Positions 8,293-16,916 of a DNA stretch of 60,348 nt are shown in pieces. The translations under genes were made by a program, and so were the position numbers. Origin of the DNA: Crocinitomicaceae bacterium (lineage in GTDB: Bacteria > Bacteroidota > Bacteroidia > Flavobacteriales_D > Crocinitomicaceae); assembly GCA_020436025.1 (NCBI GenBank), contig JAGQYP010000018.1, forward strand, positions 1 through 60,348, read 5' to 3'. The notes below the pieces were generated by a model that saw only the letters and a list, made by a program, of their open reading frames with translations, did no database searches and had not been told where the DNA came from. Position 1 is the first letter of the stretch. Every line of letters begins with the position of its first letter.

Positions 8293-8646
8293 ATGGAAGA
8301 TGGAAAAATGTCAGTGAGAAATGATGAAGTTTACTCGAAAGCTATAAGAGCGGGAAAACGTACTTATTTTTTCGATGTCAAATCAACGAGAGGAAACGAC
8401 CTCTATTTAACCATAACCGAAAGTAAAAAGAAAGCCAACGATACTGGCAAGCAGTTTTACGAAAAACACAAGGTATTTCTATACAAAGAAGACTTTGAAA
8501 AGTTCGTGGAAGGATTGCAACATACTTTAGATGTAATCAAAGACTTAAAAGATAAAGGAGATTTCACATCTGAAGAAGTAGGCTCCAGCTATCAAGAACA
8601 TAAAGAATCGCTTTTGACAGATGTCAAATTTGAAGATTTAGCCTAA
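8293..8646 (+). CDS. DUF3276 (PUR-like) nucleic-acid-binding protein
   Basis: 117 residues. It matches the small Bacteroidota/spirochaete PUR-alpha-like family (DUF3276): YSKAIRAGKRTYFFDVKSTRGNDLYLTITESKK, a beta-strand pair with basic and aromatic residues, followed by KVFLYKEDFEKFVEGL, the helix that closes the PUR repeat. Such single-repeat proteins dimerise and bind single-stranded DNA or RNA. The C-terminal tail is acidic. Monocistronic, with a good promoter and a strong terminator downstream. Confidence 0.85.
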   Translation: MEDGKMSVRNDEVYSKAIRAGKRTYFFDVKSTRGNDLYLTITESKKKANDTGKQFYEKHKVFLYKEDFEKFVEGLQHTLDVIKDLKDKGDFTSEEVGSSYQEHKESLLTDVKFEDLA

Positions 8647-8670
8647 AAATAATTTGGAATGAAATTTAAA

Positions 8671-8698
8671 ATCTCGGTTGTTGCCGGGATTTTTTTTT
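8671..8698 (+). terminator. Intrinsic terminator after the DUF3276 gene
   Basis: ATCTCGG and CCGGGAT pair (one G-T) around a short loop and are followed by nine T on the plus strand. Confidence 0.8.
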
Positions 8699-8799
8699 AA
8701 CAATAAATCCACAAAAATTTTGTTAGTAACTATTCGTTTAGAATAGCTTAAAATAAGTACAAATCGATTATCTTTAACGATTCATTTAATTTAACTCAC

Positions 8800-9603
8800 A
8801 TGGGGAAAATCATTGCGATTGCAAATCAAAAGGGGGGTGTTGGAAAAACAACTACTGCGATTAATTTAGGAGGTTGTTTTGGTGTGTTGGAGTATAAAAC
8901 TTTGATTGTGGACGCGGATCCTCAAGCGAATGCTACTTCAGGTGTTGGATTTGACCCTAAAACGGTTACTCAAAGCATTTACGATTGCTTGGTAGACGAT
9001 GTGAATCCAAAAGACATTATTTTTCAAACAGAGAATCCAAATTTGGACATCCTTCCAGCACATATTGATTTGGTGGGAGCCGAGTTGGAAATGATCAACA
9101 TGCCTAATAGAGAGCATAGATTAAAGATTGCTTTGGAAAAGATTAAAGATGATTACGATCTTATTTTGATTGATTGCTCCCCTTCTCTAGGCTTAATCAC
9201 TGTAAATTCATTAACTGCGGCAGACAGTGTAATGGTTCCAGTTCAGTGTGAATACTTTGCTTTGGAAGGATTAGGAAAACTGTTAAACACGATTAAGATC
9301 GTTCAAGGTAGACTGAATAAAGAATTGGAAATCGAAGGAATCGTATTAACTCTTTACGACACAAGGCTTCGATTGGCAAATCAAGTGGTGGAAGAAGTGA
9401 AAACGCATTTCCAAGATCTTGTATTTGACACTATCATTCACAGAAACACTCGCCTAGGAGAAGCTCCTTCATTTGGAGAAACTATCGTAATGCACGATGC
9501 GAGCTGTAAAGGATCAATTAATTATTTGAATTTTGCTCGTGAGATCCTTCAAAAAAATGACATGACCAAATTAGAGCAAAAATCTAAAAAAATGGAAGCA
9601 TAA
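8800..9603 (+). CDS. parA: ParA/Soj chromosome-partitioning ATPase
   Basis: 267 residues, the deviant Walker-A ATPase of the chromosome segregation system. The motif KGGVGKTT is at residues 11-18 with the signature lysine; Walker A' is DADPQANATSG and Walker B DLILIDCSPSLG. It binds DNA non-specifically as an ATP dimer and is stimulated by ParB. parB follows with no intergenic base. A weak box TATCTTTA at 8769-8776 is the only nearby promoter candidate. Confidence 0.96.
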   Translation: MGKIIAIANQKGGVGKTTTAINLGGCFGVLEYKTLIVDADPQANATSGVGFDPKTVTQSIYDCLVDDVNPKDIIFQTENPNLDILPAHIDLVGAELEMINMPNREHRLKIALEKIKDDYDLILIDCSPSLGLITVNSLTAADSVMVPVQCEYFALEGLGKLLNTIKIVQGRLNKELEIEGIVLTLYDTRLRLANQVVEEVKTHFQDLVFDTIIHRNTRLGEAPSFGETIVMHDASCKGSINYLNFAREILQKNDMTKLEQKSKKMEA

Positions 9604-10494
9604 ATGGCGGCTACAAAGAAGAGAGGATTAGGAAAAGGATTAAGCGCATTACTGGAAAACCCGGATACTGACATCACGTCTTCTGGTGGTTCTTCCAAAA
9701 CAGTTGGTTCAGTTGCTGAAATTAAAATCAGTCAAATTGAAACCAACCCCTTCCAACCAAGAACTGAATTCGAAAAAGAAGCCCTTCAGGAATTAGCTGA
9801 TTCAATCGCTGAACACGGAATAATTCAGCCGATTACGGTTCGTAAAGTTGGTAATGATCGATACCAATTGATTTCCGGTGAAAGAAGATTTAGAGCTTCT
9901 CAAATGGCCGGATTAAAAAAGGTTCCTGCTTATATTCGAATCGCGAATGATCAAGCCATGCTTGAAATGGCATTGGTTGAAAACATTCAAAGACAGGATT
10001 TAAACGCCATAGAAGTAGCACTTTCTTATCAAAGACTTATTGATGAATGCGACCTAACTCAAGATCAACTTTCTCAGAAATTGTCTAAGTCCAGACCTGC
10101 AATTACCAATCATCTTCGATTATTAAAATTACCTGCAGCCATTCAACTTGGAATTCGAGATAAAGATATTTCAATGGGTCATGCCAGAGCTCTTGTTTCT
10201 GCTGGAGATGAAGACAAACAAATCGAATTATTCAAGAAAGTTTTAGCTGATAGACTCTCTGTGAGACAGCTGGAAGACCTTATCAAAGGTAAAGATAAAG
10301 AACCCAAAAAACCATCTGTTTCTTCCGATGTTTTGCCAGTTTCAGAGCGACAAGCAGAGTTTAAAGAAGCCCTTTCGGATACACTATCTGCAAAGGTGGA
10401 TATTTCCAAAAGCAATAATGGAAAAGGAAAAATCGTTATCAACTTCGATTCAGAAGTAGATCTTAACAGAATTATCGAGCTATTAGGGCAATAA
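9604..10494 (+). CDS. parB: ParB/Spo0J chromosome-partitioning protein
   Basis: 296 residues. The ParB/Srx CTPase domain spans about 38-130, with the CTP-binding motif GERRFRA at 92-98. A helix-turn-helix (LTQDQLSQKLSKSRPAITNH, about 151-170) would bind parS. A basic linker and a dimerisation domain finish the protein (about 255-296). The start MAATKKRGLGKGLSALL is typical and is the ParA-interacting segment. It lies directly after parA. I found no perfect parS-like palindrome with a CACGTG core in this window. Confidence 0.96.
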   Translation: MAATKKRGLGKGLSALLENPDTDITSSGGSSKTVGSVAEIKISQIETNPFQPRTEFEKEALQELADSIAEHGIIQPITVRKVGNDRYQLISGERRFRASQMAGLKKVPAYIRIANDQAMLEMALVENIQRQDLNAIEVALSYQRLIDECDLTQDQLSQKLSKSRPAITNHLRLLKLPAAIQLGIRDKDISMGHARALVSAGDEDKQIELFKKVLADRLSVRQLEDLIKGKDKEPKKPSVSSDVLPVSERQAEFKEALSDTLSAKVDISKSNNGKGKIVINFDSEVDLNRIIELLGQ

Positions 10495-10517
10495 TTTACA
10501 TCTTATGCATTTTTTCT

Positions 10518-11123
10518 TTGCTTTGGGCAAGTAATTCTTCTTTTGCCCAAATTGAATCAGATACACTGAAATCAAATGTGAAATCTGATAAATCTGAAAA
10601 GAAAATCAAAGATAACCAACCCAAAACCAAAATGAGTTTGATGGGAAGAGCCATGCTCTGGTCACTGATTCCTGGCGCTGGACAAATTTATCTATCAAAA
10701 TACTCTAACCGCCCAAAATGGATTGGCAGAAACCCTTGGGTGTGGAAATTACCCATTATTTACGGAGGATTAGGTGTTTCAGCATATTTCATCTACAAAA
10801 ACCAAACAGAACATAAGCTTTACAGACAAACTTATATCGATCGGAATGATGCGGGTGATGTAAATGTACCACTAGCATCGGAAGGGAGTAAAACATTTAA
10901 TTTAGATGGTACAGCATTGATTGCACAACAAGATCAATATCAGAATTACCGTGATTTATCTATTTTTATTTTTGTAGGCGTTTACCTTCTAAACATTGTA
11001 GACGCCGGAGTTCAAGCTCATTTCTGTCGATTTGATGTAAGCCCGGATCTCACTCTTTCCATCGAACCTGCCATGCCTTCTTTCAATAGCTTTGGAGCTG
11101 GCCTAAAATTAAATTTCAAATAA
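10518..11123 (+). CDS. DUF5683 membrane/exported protein
   Basis: 201 residues from the TTG at 10518. The core matches DUF5683: SLIPGAGQIYLSKYSNRPKW, then two hydrophobic segments (about residues 77-93 and 148-165). This family usually follows parB in Bacteroidota. The start is unclear. The frame stays open back to 10467 and reads as a signal peptide (I-R-A-I-I-Y-I-L-C-I-F-S-L-L-W-A-S-N-S-S-F-A-Q) whose only start candidates are ATT at 10482 or ATA at 10491, inside the end of parB. An ATG at 10505 is out of frame. So either a rare start codon or an indel is present. Confidence 0.8.
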   Translation: MLWASNSSFAQIESDTLKSNVKSDKSEKKIKDNQPKTKMSLMGRAMLWSLIPGAGQIYLSKYSNRPKWIGRNPWVWKLPIIYGGLGVSAYFIYKNQTEHKLYRQTYIDRNDAGDVNVPLASEGSKTFNLDGTALIAQQDQYQNYRDLSIFIFVGVYLLNIVDAGVQAHFCRFDVSPDLTLSIEPAMPSFNSFGAGLKLNFK

Positions 11124-11158
11124 TTCTTAAATGTTCCATACCATTAGGGTCAATATTA

Positions 11159-11166
11159 TATTTTTG
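11159..11166 (+). promoter_or_regulatory. -7 box upstream of dapB
   Basis: TATTTTTG ends only 11 bases before the dapB ATG at 11178, so a transcript from here would have a leader of about five bases. No -33 TTG is present at the right spacing. Confidence 0.5.
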
Positions 11167-11177
11167 TAATCTTTATC

Positions 11178-11894
11178 ATGAATATCGCATTAATTGGATA
11201 CGGGAAAATGGGTAAAGCAATTGAAGAGATTGCTAACCAAAGAGGACACCAAATTGTGGCTCGACTGACTTCTCAATCAGAATTATCCGAAATACCAGAA
11301 AACACAGATGTAGCCATTGAATTCACACGCCCCGAATCTGCCAAAAAAAATATCTCTTACTGTATTGAAAATCAAATCCCAATTGTCATAGGAACCACCG
11401 GCTGGTACGATGAATTTGAAGCTATTTGTTCTAAAAACAATGCAAACAACAATGCCCTACTCTATGCGACAAATTTCAGCGTTGGTGTGAATATTTTTTT
11501 TCAAATCAATAAGAAATTGGCTGAAATAATGGATCAGCATAAAGAATACGCTCTTGGAATTACAGAAATCCATCACACTCAAAAACTGGACGCTCCTTCT
11601 GGAACGGCCATCACTACGGCTCAAGGGATTTTGGAAAGTAGTTCTCGTTTCAACAAATGGGAATTGGTCAATCAGGCGAAAAGATCCAATGAAGAGTCTA
11701 TTCCCGTTTTTGCGGAAAGATTGCCGGATGTCCCTGGAACGCATATTGTAGATTATACTTCCGATATCGATACTATTGAATTGAAACACACTGCACATAA
11801 TAGAAAAGGATTTGCCTTAGGTTCTGTGCTTGCTGCCGAGTTTATAAAGGATAAACAAGGCGTTTTCACCATGAATGACGTTCTAAACCTCTAA
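11178..11894 (+). CDS. dapB: 4-hydroxy-tetrahydrodipicolinate reductase
   Basis: 238 residues. It catalyses the NAD(P)H-dependent step of the diaminopimelate/lysine pathway. The Rossmann motif is ALIGYGKMGKAI near the start. The family signature ITEIHHTQKLDAPSGTA (about 128-144) holds the catalytic histidine pair and lysine. The C-terminal TAHNRKGFALGSVLAAEF completes the dimer domain. lepB starts 3 bases after its stop codon, so the two are cotranscribed. Order parB-DUF5683-dapB-lepB is usual in Flavobacteriia. Confidence 0.96.
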   Translation: MNIALIGYGKMGKAIEEIANQRGHQIVARLTSQSELSEIPENTDVAIEFTRPESAKKNISYCIENQIPIVIGTTGWYDEFEAICSKNNANNNALLYATNFSVGVNIFFQINKKLAEIMDQHKEYALGITEIHHTQKLDAPSGTAITTAQGILESSSRFNKWELVNQAKRSNEESIPVFAERLPDVPGTHIVDYTSDIDTIELKHTAHNRKGFALGSVLAAEFIKDKQGVFTMNDVLNL

Positions 11895-11897
11895 AAT

Positions 11898-13772
11898 ATG
11901 TCTGCTTTATATTTTTATTTATTTATTTCCATTTTACACCCTATTTTTTCTTTCTATTGGAAAATATTTCCTCGTTTAGGAAGAAAATCATGGGAAGGAT
12001 TAATTCCAGGATATAACTATTGTATTCTTTTCAAAGCGACAAGACAGCCTTGGTGGTGGGGATTGTTGTTCATTTTTCCTGGTGTACATCTTTACATGCT
12101 CTTTATCGCCAACATTGGATTGGTAAGACATTTTGGCGGATGGGATTTGAAATCAACCTTAATGGGACTTTTCTTCCCATACCCTATTCTATACAAAATT
12201 GCCTTTAAAGGCGAAATGGAAGTAACCGAACCATTAAAATGGGACAATCTGGATGATTTAGAGAAAAGAAAACAAGGCGATCATGCCATTCTTTTCCTTT
12301 CCCTTCCTATTCTTGGTCATGCCCTTGCTTTCATTTTTGGTTTCTTGAGATCGAAAAAATCAAAAAAGATTAGAAAAACAATCATCAAAGAAGCTTACGA
12401 CGCAGTAATCTTTGCCATGATTGCAGCTTCCATTATTCGGACAAATGTGACCGAACCCTACCAAATCCCAACAGGTTCGATGGAGAAAACCATGCTAGTA
12501 GGAGATTTCTTGTTCGTAAATAAGATTACATACGGATCGAGAGTTGCCATGACACCACTTTCTTTTCCTATTTTCCATAATACCATCCCCTACCTCAATA
12601 TTGATTCTTATTTGACCTGGGAGAAAATTGGTTATGTAAGATTGCCTGGTTATTCAGATGTGGAAAGAAATGATGTGGTAGTTTTCAATTTCCCTTCTGG
12701 CGATACAGCTATTTTTGACCCTCGTGTACCTGACGGATTAATGGGGCATGATTTTCATGGATTGATTCGAAATTATTCCTTTCATGAGTACGTTTTAACA
12801 ACCATAGGAAATGGAAAGAATCCTTCTTATGAAAACTATGAGGCTTCACACAGGGATTTTTATGAGACGAAAATGAGAAGTTCGCTTGACAAAGAATTTG
12901 GTCTGAAATATCGTCCAGTCGATAAAAGAGAAAACTATATAAAAAGATGTGTCGCAATCCCTGGTGACACCTATGAAATGATTGATAAAGAATTATACAT
13001 AAATGGTGAATTGGCATTTGTACCGGAAGAAAGACAATGGGAATACGAAATCTCGAATAGCCCAATGACTCAAGACCCTAATCAGTACAGGATCTCTCCA
13101 TCAGATATGAAAAGTATTTATTCTTCATGGGAAGACAATCCAGAAAATTGGAGAATCAGACCGCAATTGGATAGTTTAGGGAATTTCAATGGCAAAAATT
13201 TCGTTTCAGCTCCACTGACCAATAAATTCAGAGATATGGCAATTGCCACATATGGTGCTGAAAACGTAAAGCCCGCAATACAGAAAAAAGGCTATATCCA
13301 TGATTTGCAATATCAGGTGAATCGTTATCAAACAGAGGCCCAAAGAACTGGAGGATCCGCTCCTATCTCGTATTTCCCTTATTTCCCAAACGATCGCCAA
13401 TACGACTGGACCAAAGACAATATGGGACCATTCACTGTCCCTGCAAAAGGAACAACAGTAGAAATCAATAAAAAGACAATACCTCTCTATAGAAGAATAA
13501 TCACTGCATACGAAGGACATCAATTAGAGGAAAAAGAAGACGGAATCTATATTGATGGCTCCAAAGTGGACTCTTATACTTTCGCTATGGATTATTATTT
13601 CATGGTCGGAGACAATAGGGATAATTCAACAGATTCACGTTTTTGGGGATTTGTCCCTGAAGATCATATTGTAGGGAAAGCAAAGATCATCTGGTTTTCT
13701 AGAGACCCCGTTGCTTCTGCTTTTGGAGAGTCTTCGATAAGATGGGATAGAGTCTTTAAATGGATTGAATAA
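11898..13772 (+). CDS. lepB: Signal peptidase I, long Bacteroidota form
   Basis: 624 residues, about twice the E. coli enzyme. An N-terminal membrane region of about 150 residues (with LIPGYNYCILFKATRQPWWW, DUF5684-like) precedes a further anchor at 165-181. Catalytic Ser194 lies in QIPTGSMEKTML and the general-base Lys349 in YIKRCVAIPGD. The C-terminal box is YYFMVGDNRDNSTDSRFWGFV. Between the Ser and Lys boxes and after the Lys are long insertions (about 215-340 and 370-540) absent from the E. coli core. It cleaves signal peptides of secreted proteins. wbqC overlaps its stop by one base. Confidence 0.95.
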   Translation: MSALYFYLFISILHPIFSFYWKIFPRLGRKSWEGLIPGYNYCILFKATRQPWWWGLLFIFPGVHLYMLFIANIGLVRHFGGWDLKSTLMGLFFPYPILYKIAFKGEMEVTEPLKWDNLDDLEKRKQGDHAILFLSLPILGHALAFIFGFLRSKKSKKIRKTIIKEAYDAVIFAMIAASIIRTNVTEPYQIPTGSMEKTMLVGDFLFVNKITYGSRVAMTPLSFPIFHNTIPYLNIDSYLTWEKIGYVRLPGYSDVERNDVVVFNFPSGDTAIFDPRVPDGLMGHDFHGLIRNYSFHEYVLTTIGNGKNPSYENYEASHRDFYETKMRSSLDKEFGLKYRPVDKRENYIKRCVAIPGDTYEMIDKELYINGELAFVPEERQWEYEISNSPMTQDPNQYRISPSDMKSIYSSWEDNPENWRIRPQLDSLGNFNGKNFVSAPLTNKFRDMAIATYGAENVKPAIQKKGYIHDLQYQVNRYQTEAQRTGGSAPISYFPYFPNDRQYDWTKDNMGPFTVPAKGTTVEINKKTIPLYRRIITAYEGHQLEEKEDGIYIDGSKVDSYTFAMDYYFMVGDNRDNSTDSRFWGFVPEDHIVGKAKIIWFSRDPVASAFGESSIRWDRVFKWIE

Positions 13773-14368
13773 TGTCCGACATTTTCTTTCTTCCTTATTT
13801 TGGGAATATAGAATTTTATAGCAGGCTCAAAAAATCTGAGAATGTCATATTTGAAGTTTGGGACACCTATCCAAAACAAACTTTTAGAAATAGAACTCAA
13901 ATTCTTGGAGCTAATGGCATTTTAGATCTTTCAATACCTGTAAAAAAACCAAATGGATCCAGATCTAAGACTCATGAGATTTTAATTGATTATCGAGAAG
14001 ACTGGCAGAAAAACCATCTAAAATCAATAGAAAGCGCTTACAAAAATAGCCCCTATTACGAATTCTATGAGCCATACATATCTCAGTTAATTCTTTCGAA
14101 TCATGAATTATTGATAGAAAAAAATCAAAAAATTCTCGATTTCCTGCTTGAAATGCTGGGTATTAAGTTAGATATCAAGCTTTCCCACACATTTATCAAA
14201 GAGAATGTCGATCACGATTTTAGAACGAGTATTTCGCCCAAAATAAAATCTGAGTTTCAATGTGAACGTTATATTCAGGTTTTTGCTGATCGATTTGATT
14301 TTCAGAACAACCTATCTATTCTGGACTTACTCTTTAATGAAGGTCCGAATTCGGCAAGTTTTTTATAG
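13772..14368 (+). CDS. WbqC-like family protein
   Basis: 198 residues. The sequence FLPYFGNIEFYSRLKKSENVIFE, then QTFRNRTQILGANGILDLSIPVKK and AYKNSPYYEFYEP, matches the WbqC-like family, whose biochemical role is not established although some members sit in O-antigen clusters. It is last in the parA-lepB cluster; its ATG shares one base with the lepB stop codon. Its 3' end overlaps the end of the convergent menF-like gene by 6 bases, a sign of compact gene packing. Confidence 0.85.
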   Translation: MSDIFFLPYFGNIEFYSRLKKSENVIFEVWDTYPKQTFRNRTQILGANGILDLSIPVKKPNGSRSKTHEILIDYREDWQKNHLKSIESAYKNSPYYEFYEPYISQLILSNHELLIEKNQKILDFLLEMLGIKLDIKLSHTFIKENVDHDFRTSISPKIKSEFQCERYIQVFADRFDFQNNLSILDLLFNEGPNSASFL

Positions 14369-15349
14369 CATATCCAGCAAGGTTCTGGACTTCAACTCGG
14401 TTTCGTCCCATTCTTTTTCGGGGTCAGATTTTGCTGTGATTCCACCACCCAAGTACAAACAAGCATCATCCATAAACACTTCCATGCATCTTAAGTTAAC
14501 AAACAAGTGGACATTTCCCTTTTTATATATTCCTAAAGTTCCTGTATAAAACTTTCTGTCATACCCTTCTATCTCCTGAATTTGACTCAAAACACTTCCT
14601 TTAGGAATTCCGCATACAGCAGGTGTTGGAGGAACAATTCGCATCATTTCATTCACCTGATCTTCAGTTGCTTTGATTTCGATTTCCGTTTTGATATGAG
14701 CCACACGCCCATGCTCAAAGTCATTGGGTCCGTCTAACTTAACATCCTGTATCCCAACTTGATCAAATGCTTCTAAAAGATAATCCGTCACATATTGGTG
14801 CTCTTCAATTTCTTTGGACGTCCATTTGTATTCTCCCGACTTATCTCGAATAACAGTGCCTGCCAATGAATGCATATGATAATGATGGGAATCTTTTGTC
14901 TCGATCAGTACTTCAGGTGTTGCTCCCATCCAAACTCCTTCTCCTTCAATGCCTAGTAAGTAGTTGAATGAGTTTTTGTACTGTATGTTAAGCGTTTTGA
15001 AAACGGCATTGGGATCTATTCTACATCCTATTTTCTTTCTTCTTGAAAAAATGACTTTTGAAAATTCCTTGCTTTGAATTCTTTTTATGAGTGGAATGAT
15101 TTTTTCCTGGTATTCCCCAAAATTAAGATATTCATCCTGATCCATTTTTCTATAACATTCTTCTAGATCGGGCCTTTCCTCATCGTCATTGGCATGAAAA
15201 ATATAATAGAAGGAATTGTCGTAATTCGAAATCACAAAATCGACATTGTCATACCCTTTTAAATGGGAGACTTTCACCCAAAACCCATTGAGAACAGTAT
15301 AATCCTCTTCTCCAGGTAATCTATATTTTACAAAACCTCTTAATTCCAC
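14363..15349 (-). CDS. menF: Chorismate-binding enzyme, probably isochorismate synthase
   Basis: 328 residues of the chorismate-utilising family. Motifs seen: SKVIFSRRKKIG, GEGVWMGATPEVLIE, HSLAGT, EEHQYVTDYL, PPTPAVCGIPKGSVL, YDRKFYTGTLGIY, and GGGITAKSDPEKEWDET, which holds the metal-binding Glu residues. This pattern fits isochorismate synthase feeding menaquinone. The preceding gene is a hotdog thioesterase, a good candidate for the later DHNA-CoA step. Shorter than E. coli MenF (431), as common in Bacteroidota. Salicylate or anthranilate synthase function is less likely. Confidence 0.85.
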   Translation of the reverse strand: MELRGFVKYRLPGEEDYTVLNGFWVKVSHLKGYDNVDFVISNYDNSFYYIFHANDDEERPDLEECYRKMDQDEYLNFGEYQEKIIPLIKRIQSKEFSKVIFSRRKKIGCRIDPNAVFKTLNIQYKNSFNYLLGIEGEGVWMGATPEVLIETKDSHHYHMHSLAGTVIRDKSGEYKWTSKEIEEHQYVTDYLLEAFDQVGIQDVKLDGPNDFEHGRVAHIKTEIEIKATEDQVNEMMRIVPPTPAVCGIPKGSVLSQIQEIEGYDRKFYTGTLGIYKKGNVHLFVNLRCMEVFMDDACLYLGGGITAKSDPEKEWDETELKSRTLLDML

Positions 15350-15774
15350 TAAATCATTTTTTTAATCAAATTCGTCAACCGACCCGTAGAGATCAATTTA
15401 CCTTCTTCATTAAATATATCAATTTGCCAGACATGAGTAGATCTTCCTTGGTGAATTATTTTCGCAATTCCTTCCACCCAACCAGATCTAGCGGATCCTA
15501 AATGGTTGGCATTAATCTCTAAACCGACAGCAGCTTCAGTCCTTTGATCAATAAGCAAGTGAGACCCAAACGATCCTAATGTTTCCATTAAAGCTGCATT
15601 TGCTCCTCCATGAAGCAATTTCATTGGCTGGAAAGTCCTTTCGTCAACAGGCATTTTAGCTTTGAGATAGTTAGGTCCTAATTCAGTGAATTCGATTCCC
15701 AATTTTTCCAGCATGGTGTCTTTACTGATCTTATTTATTTCTTCTAGTGGAATATTAACGTCTATGGTTTTCAT
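15349..15774 (-). CDS. PaaI-type hotdog thioesterase
   Basis: 141 residues with one hotdog fold. Motif RTFQPMKLLHGGANAALMETLGS contains the HGG segment and the acidic catalytic residue (Glu) of the PaaI/MenI/YdiI group, followed by EINANHLGSARSGWVEG. It lies between a glycosyltransferase (overlap 4 bases) and menF (overlap 1 base). Its position beside menF suggests 1,4-dihydroxy-2-naphthoyl-CoA hydrolysis in menaquinone synthesis, but other acyl-CoA substrates are possible. Confidence 0.8.
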   Translation of the reverse strand: MKTIDVNIPLEEINKISKDTMLEKLGIEFTELGPNYLKAKMPVDERTFQPMKLLHGGANAALMETLGSFGSHLLIDQRTEAAVGLEINANHLGSARSGWVEGIAKIIHQGRSTHVWQIDIFNEEGKLISTGRLTNLIKKMI

Positions 15775-16886
15775 AAGTAAATTTCTTCTAATACTTTAGT
15801 TTCATTTTCCCAATTCAATTCCTCTGAAGCCCTTTGAGTATTCGATTTCATTTTTTGATACTGGATAGGATCGGAAGCAATTTTCTGAATGGCTTCAGCT
15901 ATCTTTTCTGGATTCACCTCTTCAATTATTTCACCAACCTGATATTGCTGAACAACTCTCTTAATCTCGACCAAATCCGAAACTAAAACCGGAACACTGG
16001 AATGAATATAATCGAATAATTTATTAGGAAGTGAAAATTGATAATTCATGTTAGTATTCTTATCAAAACTTACCCCTAAGTCAGCCTGAATAGTGATTTG
16101 ACAAAGTTCATCGTAGGGCATTTTAGGAAAGAATTTCACTTTATCCATTAATTGGTATTCCTGGGTTCTTTCTTTGAGTAAATCGATCACATCACCTCCA
16201 CCAGCAATAACAAGGAAAAACTTATCATTCAAAAGTTTAAATGCATCCAATAACTCCTCTCCTCCCCGATCCATATTGATCCAGGCACCTTGAAGAAGAA
16301 CTATGAATTTGTTTTCTGGAATCCCCAGATCCATTTTAGTTTTGAGAGGAATTACATTTCTTTTTGAAGCAATGTTTCGAACTACCTTGACATCCACCTG
16401 GTATTTTTCTCTATAAATCTGAGCAATTGACTCATTTACAGTAATAACATTCTTCAGTTTTGGAAAAATAGCCTCTTCTATTTTGAGCCAAACTCTTTGG
16501 ACTTTTGGACGAGAAACCAATTCCGGAACTTCTGTAAATAATTCATGAGAATCATAGACCAATTTCTTTCTACAGAACTTACTGACCAAATAATTGGGTA
16601 AAAGTGTATCTAAATCATTTGAAACCAAAACATCTTTTTTCTGAATCAATAGATAGAAAAAGAGAAAGATATTATAGAAAGCATAAAATAAAGGTCCCTT
16701 ATCAAAAAGCACATTCAATCTTCGCCATTGATAAGGTCGATGATCCATTTCAGGACTATTCTTCCGATGTCTTCCAATCAATTTGACTTCAAACCCATTT
16801 TCATGAAGAAACATGCATACTTTGTGCACACGCTGGTCTGTGTACAAATCATTGGTTACCGATACAAGTGCCTTTTTATTCGACAT
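15771..16886 (-). CDS. Family 4 glycosyltransferase
   Basis: 371 residues with the GT-B fold. The N-terminal domain has VSVTNDLYTDQRVHKVCMFLHENGFEV, and the C-terminal donor-binding domain has IVLLQGAWINMDRGGEELLDAF, ADLGVSFD and SLPNKLFDYIHSSVPVLVSDL (the E-x7-E region is degenerate). It lacks a signal peptide. In the operon it follows the agmatinase-like gene (30-base gap) and precedes the thioesterase. The donor and acceptor cannot be told; a cell-surface polysaccharide is a reasonable guess. Confidence 0.85.
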   Translation of the reverse strand: MSNKKALVSVTNDLYTDQRVHKVCMFLHENGFEVKLIGRHRKNSPEMDHRPYQWRRLNVLFDKGPLFYAFYNIFLFFYLLIQKKDVLVSNDLDTLLPNYLVSKFCRKKLVYDSHELFTEVPELVSRPKVQRVWLKIEEAIFPKLKNVITVNESIAQIYREKYQVDVKVVRNIASKRNVIPLKTKMDLGIPENKFIVLLQGAWINMDRGGEELLDAFKLLNDKFFLVIAGGGDVIDLLKERTQEYQLMDKVKFFPKMPYDELCQITIQADLGVSFDKNTNMNYQFSLPNKLFDYIHSSVPVLVSDLVEIKRVVQQYQVGEIIEEVNPEKIAEAIQKIASDPIQYQKMKSNTQRASEELNWENETKVLEEIYL

Positions 16887-16916
16887 AAGACAAATGTAAT
16901 CAAAGGTCGGTAAGAA

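Noticed and set aside
8800..10494. parS site near parAB
   Set aside because: No palindrome with a CACGTG-type core was found in or next to parA and parB, nor anywhere else I read.
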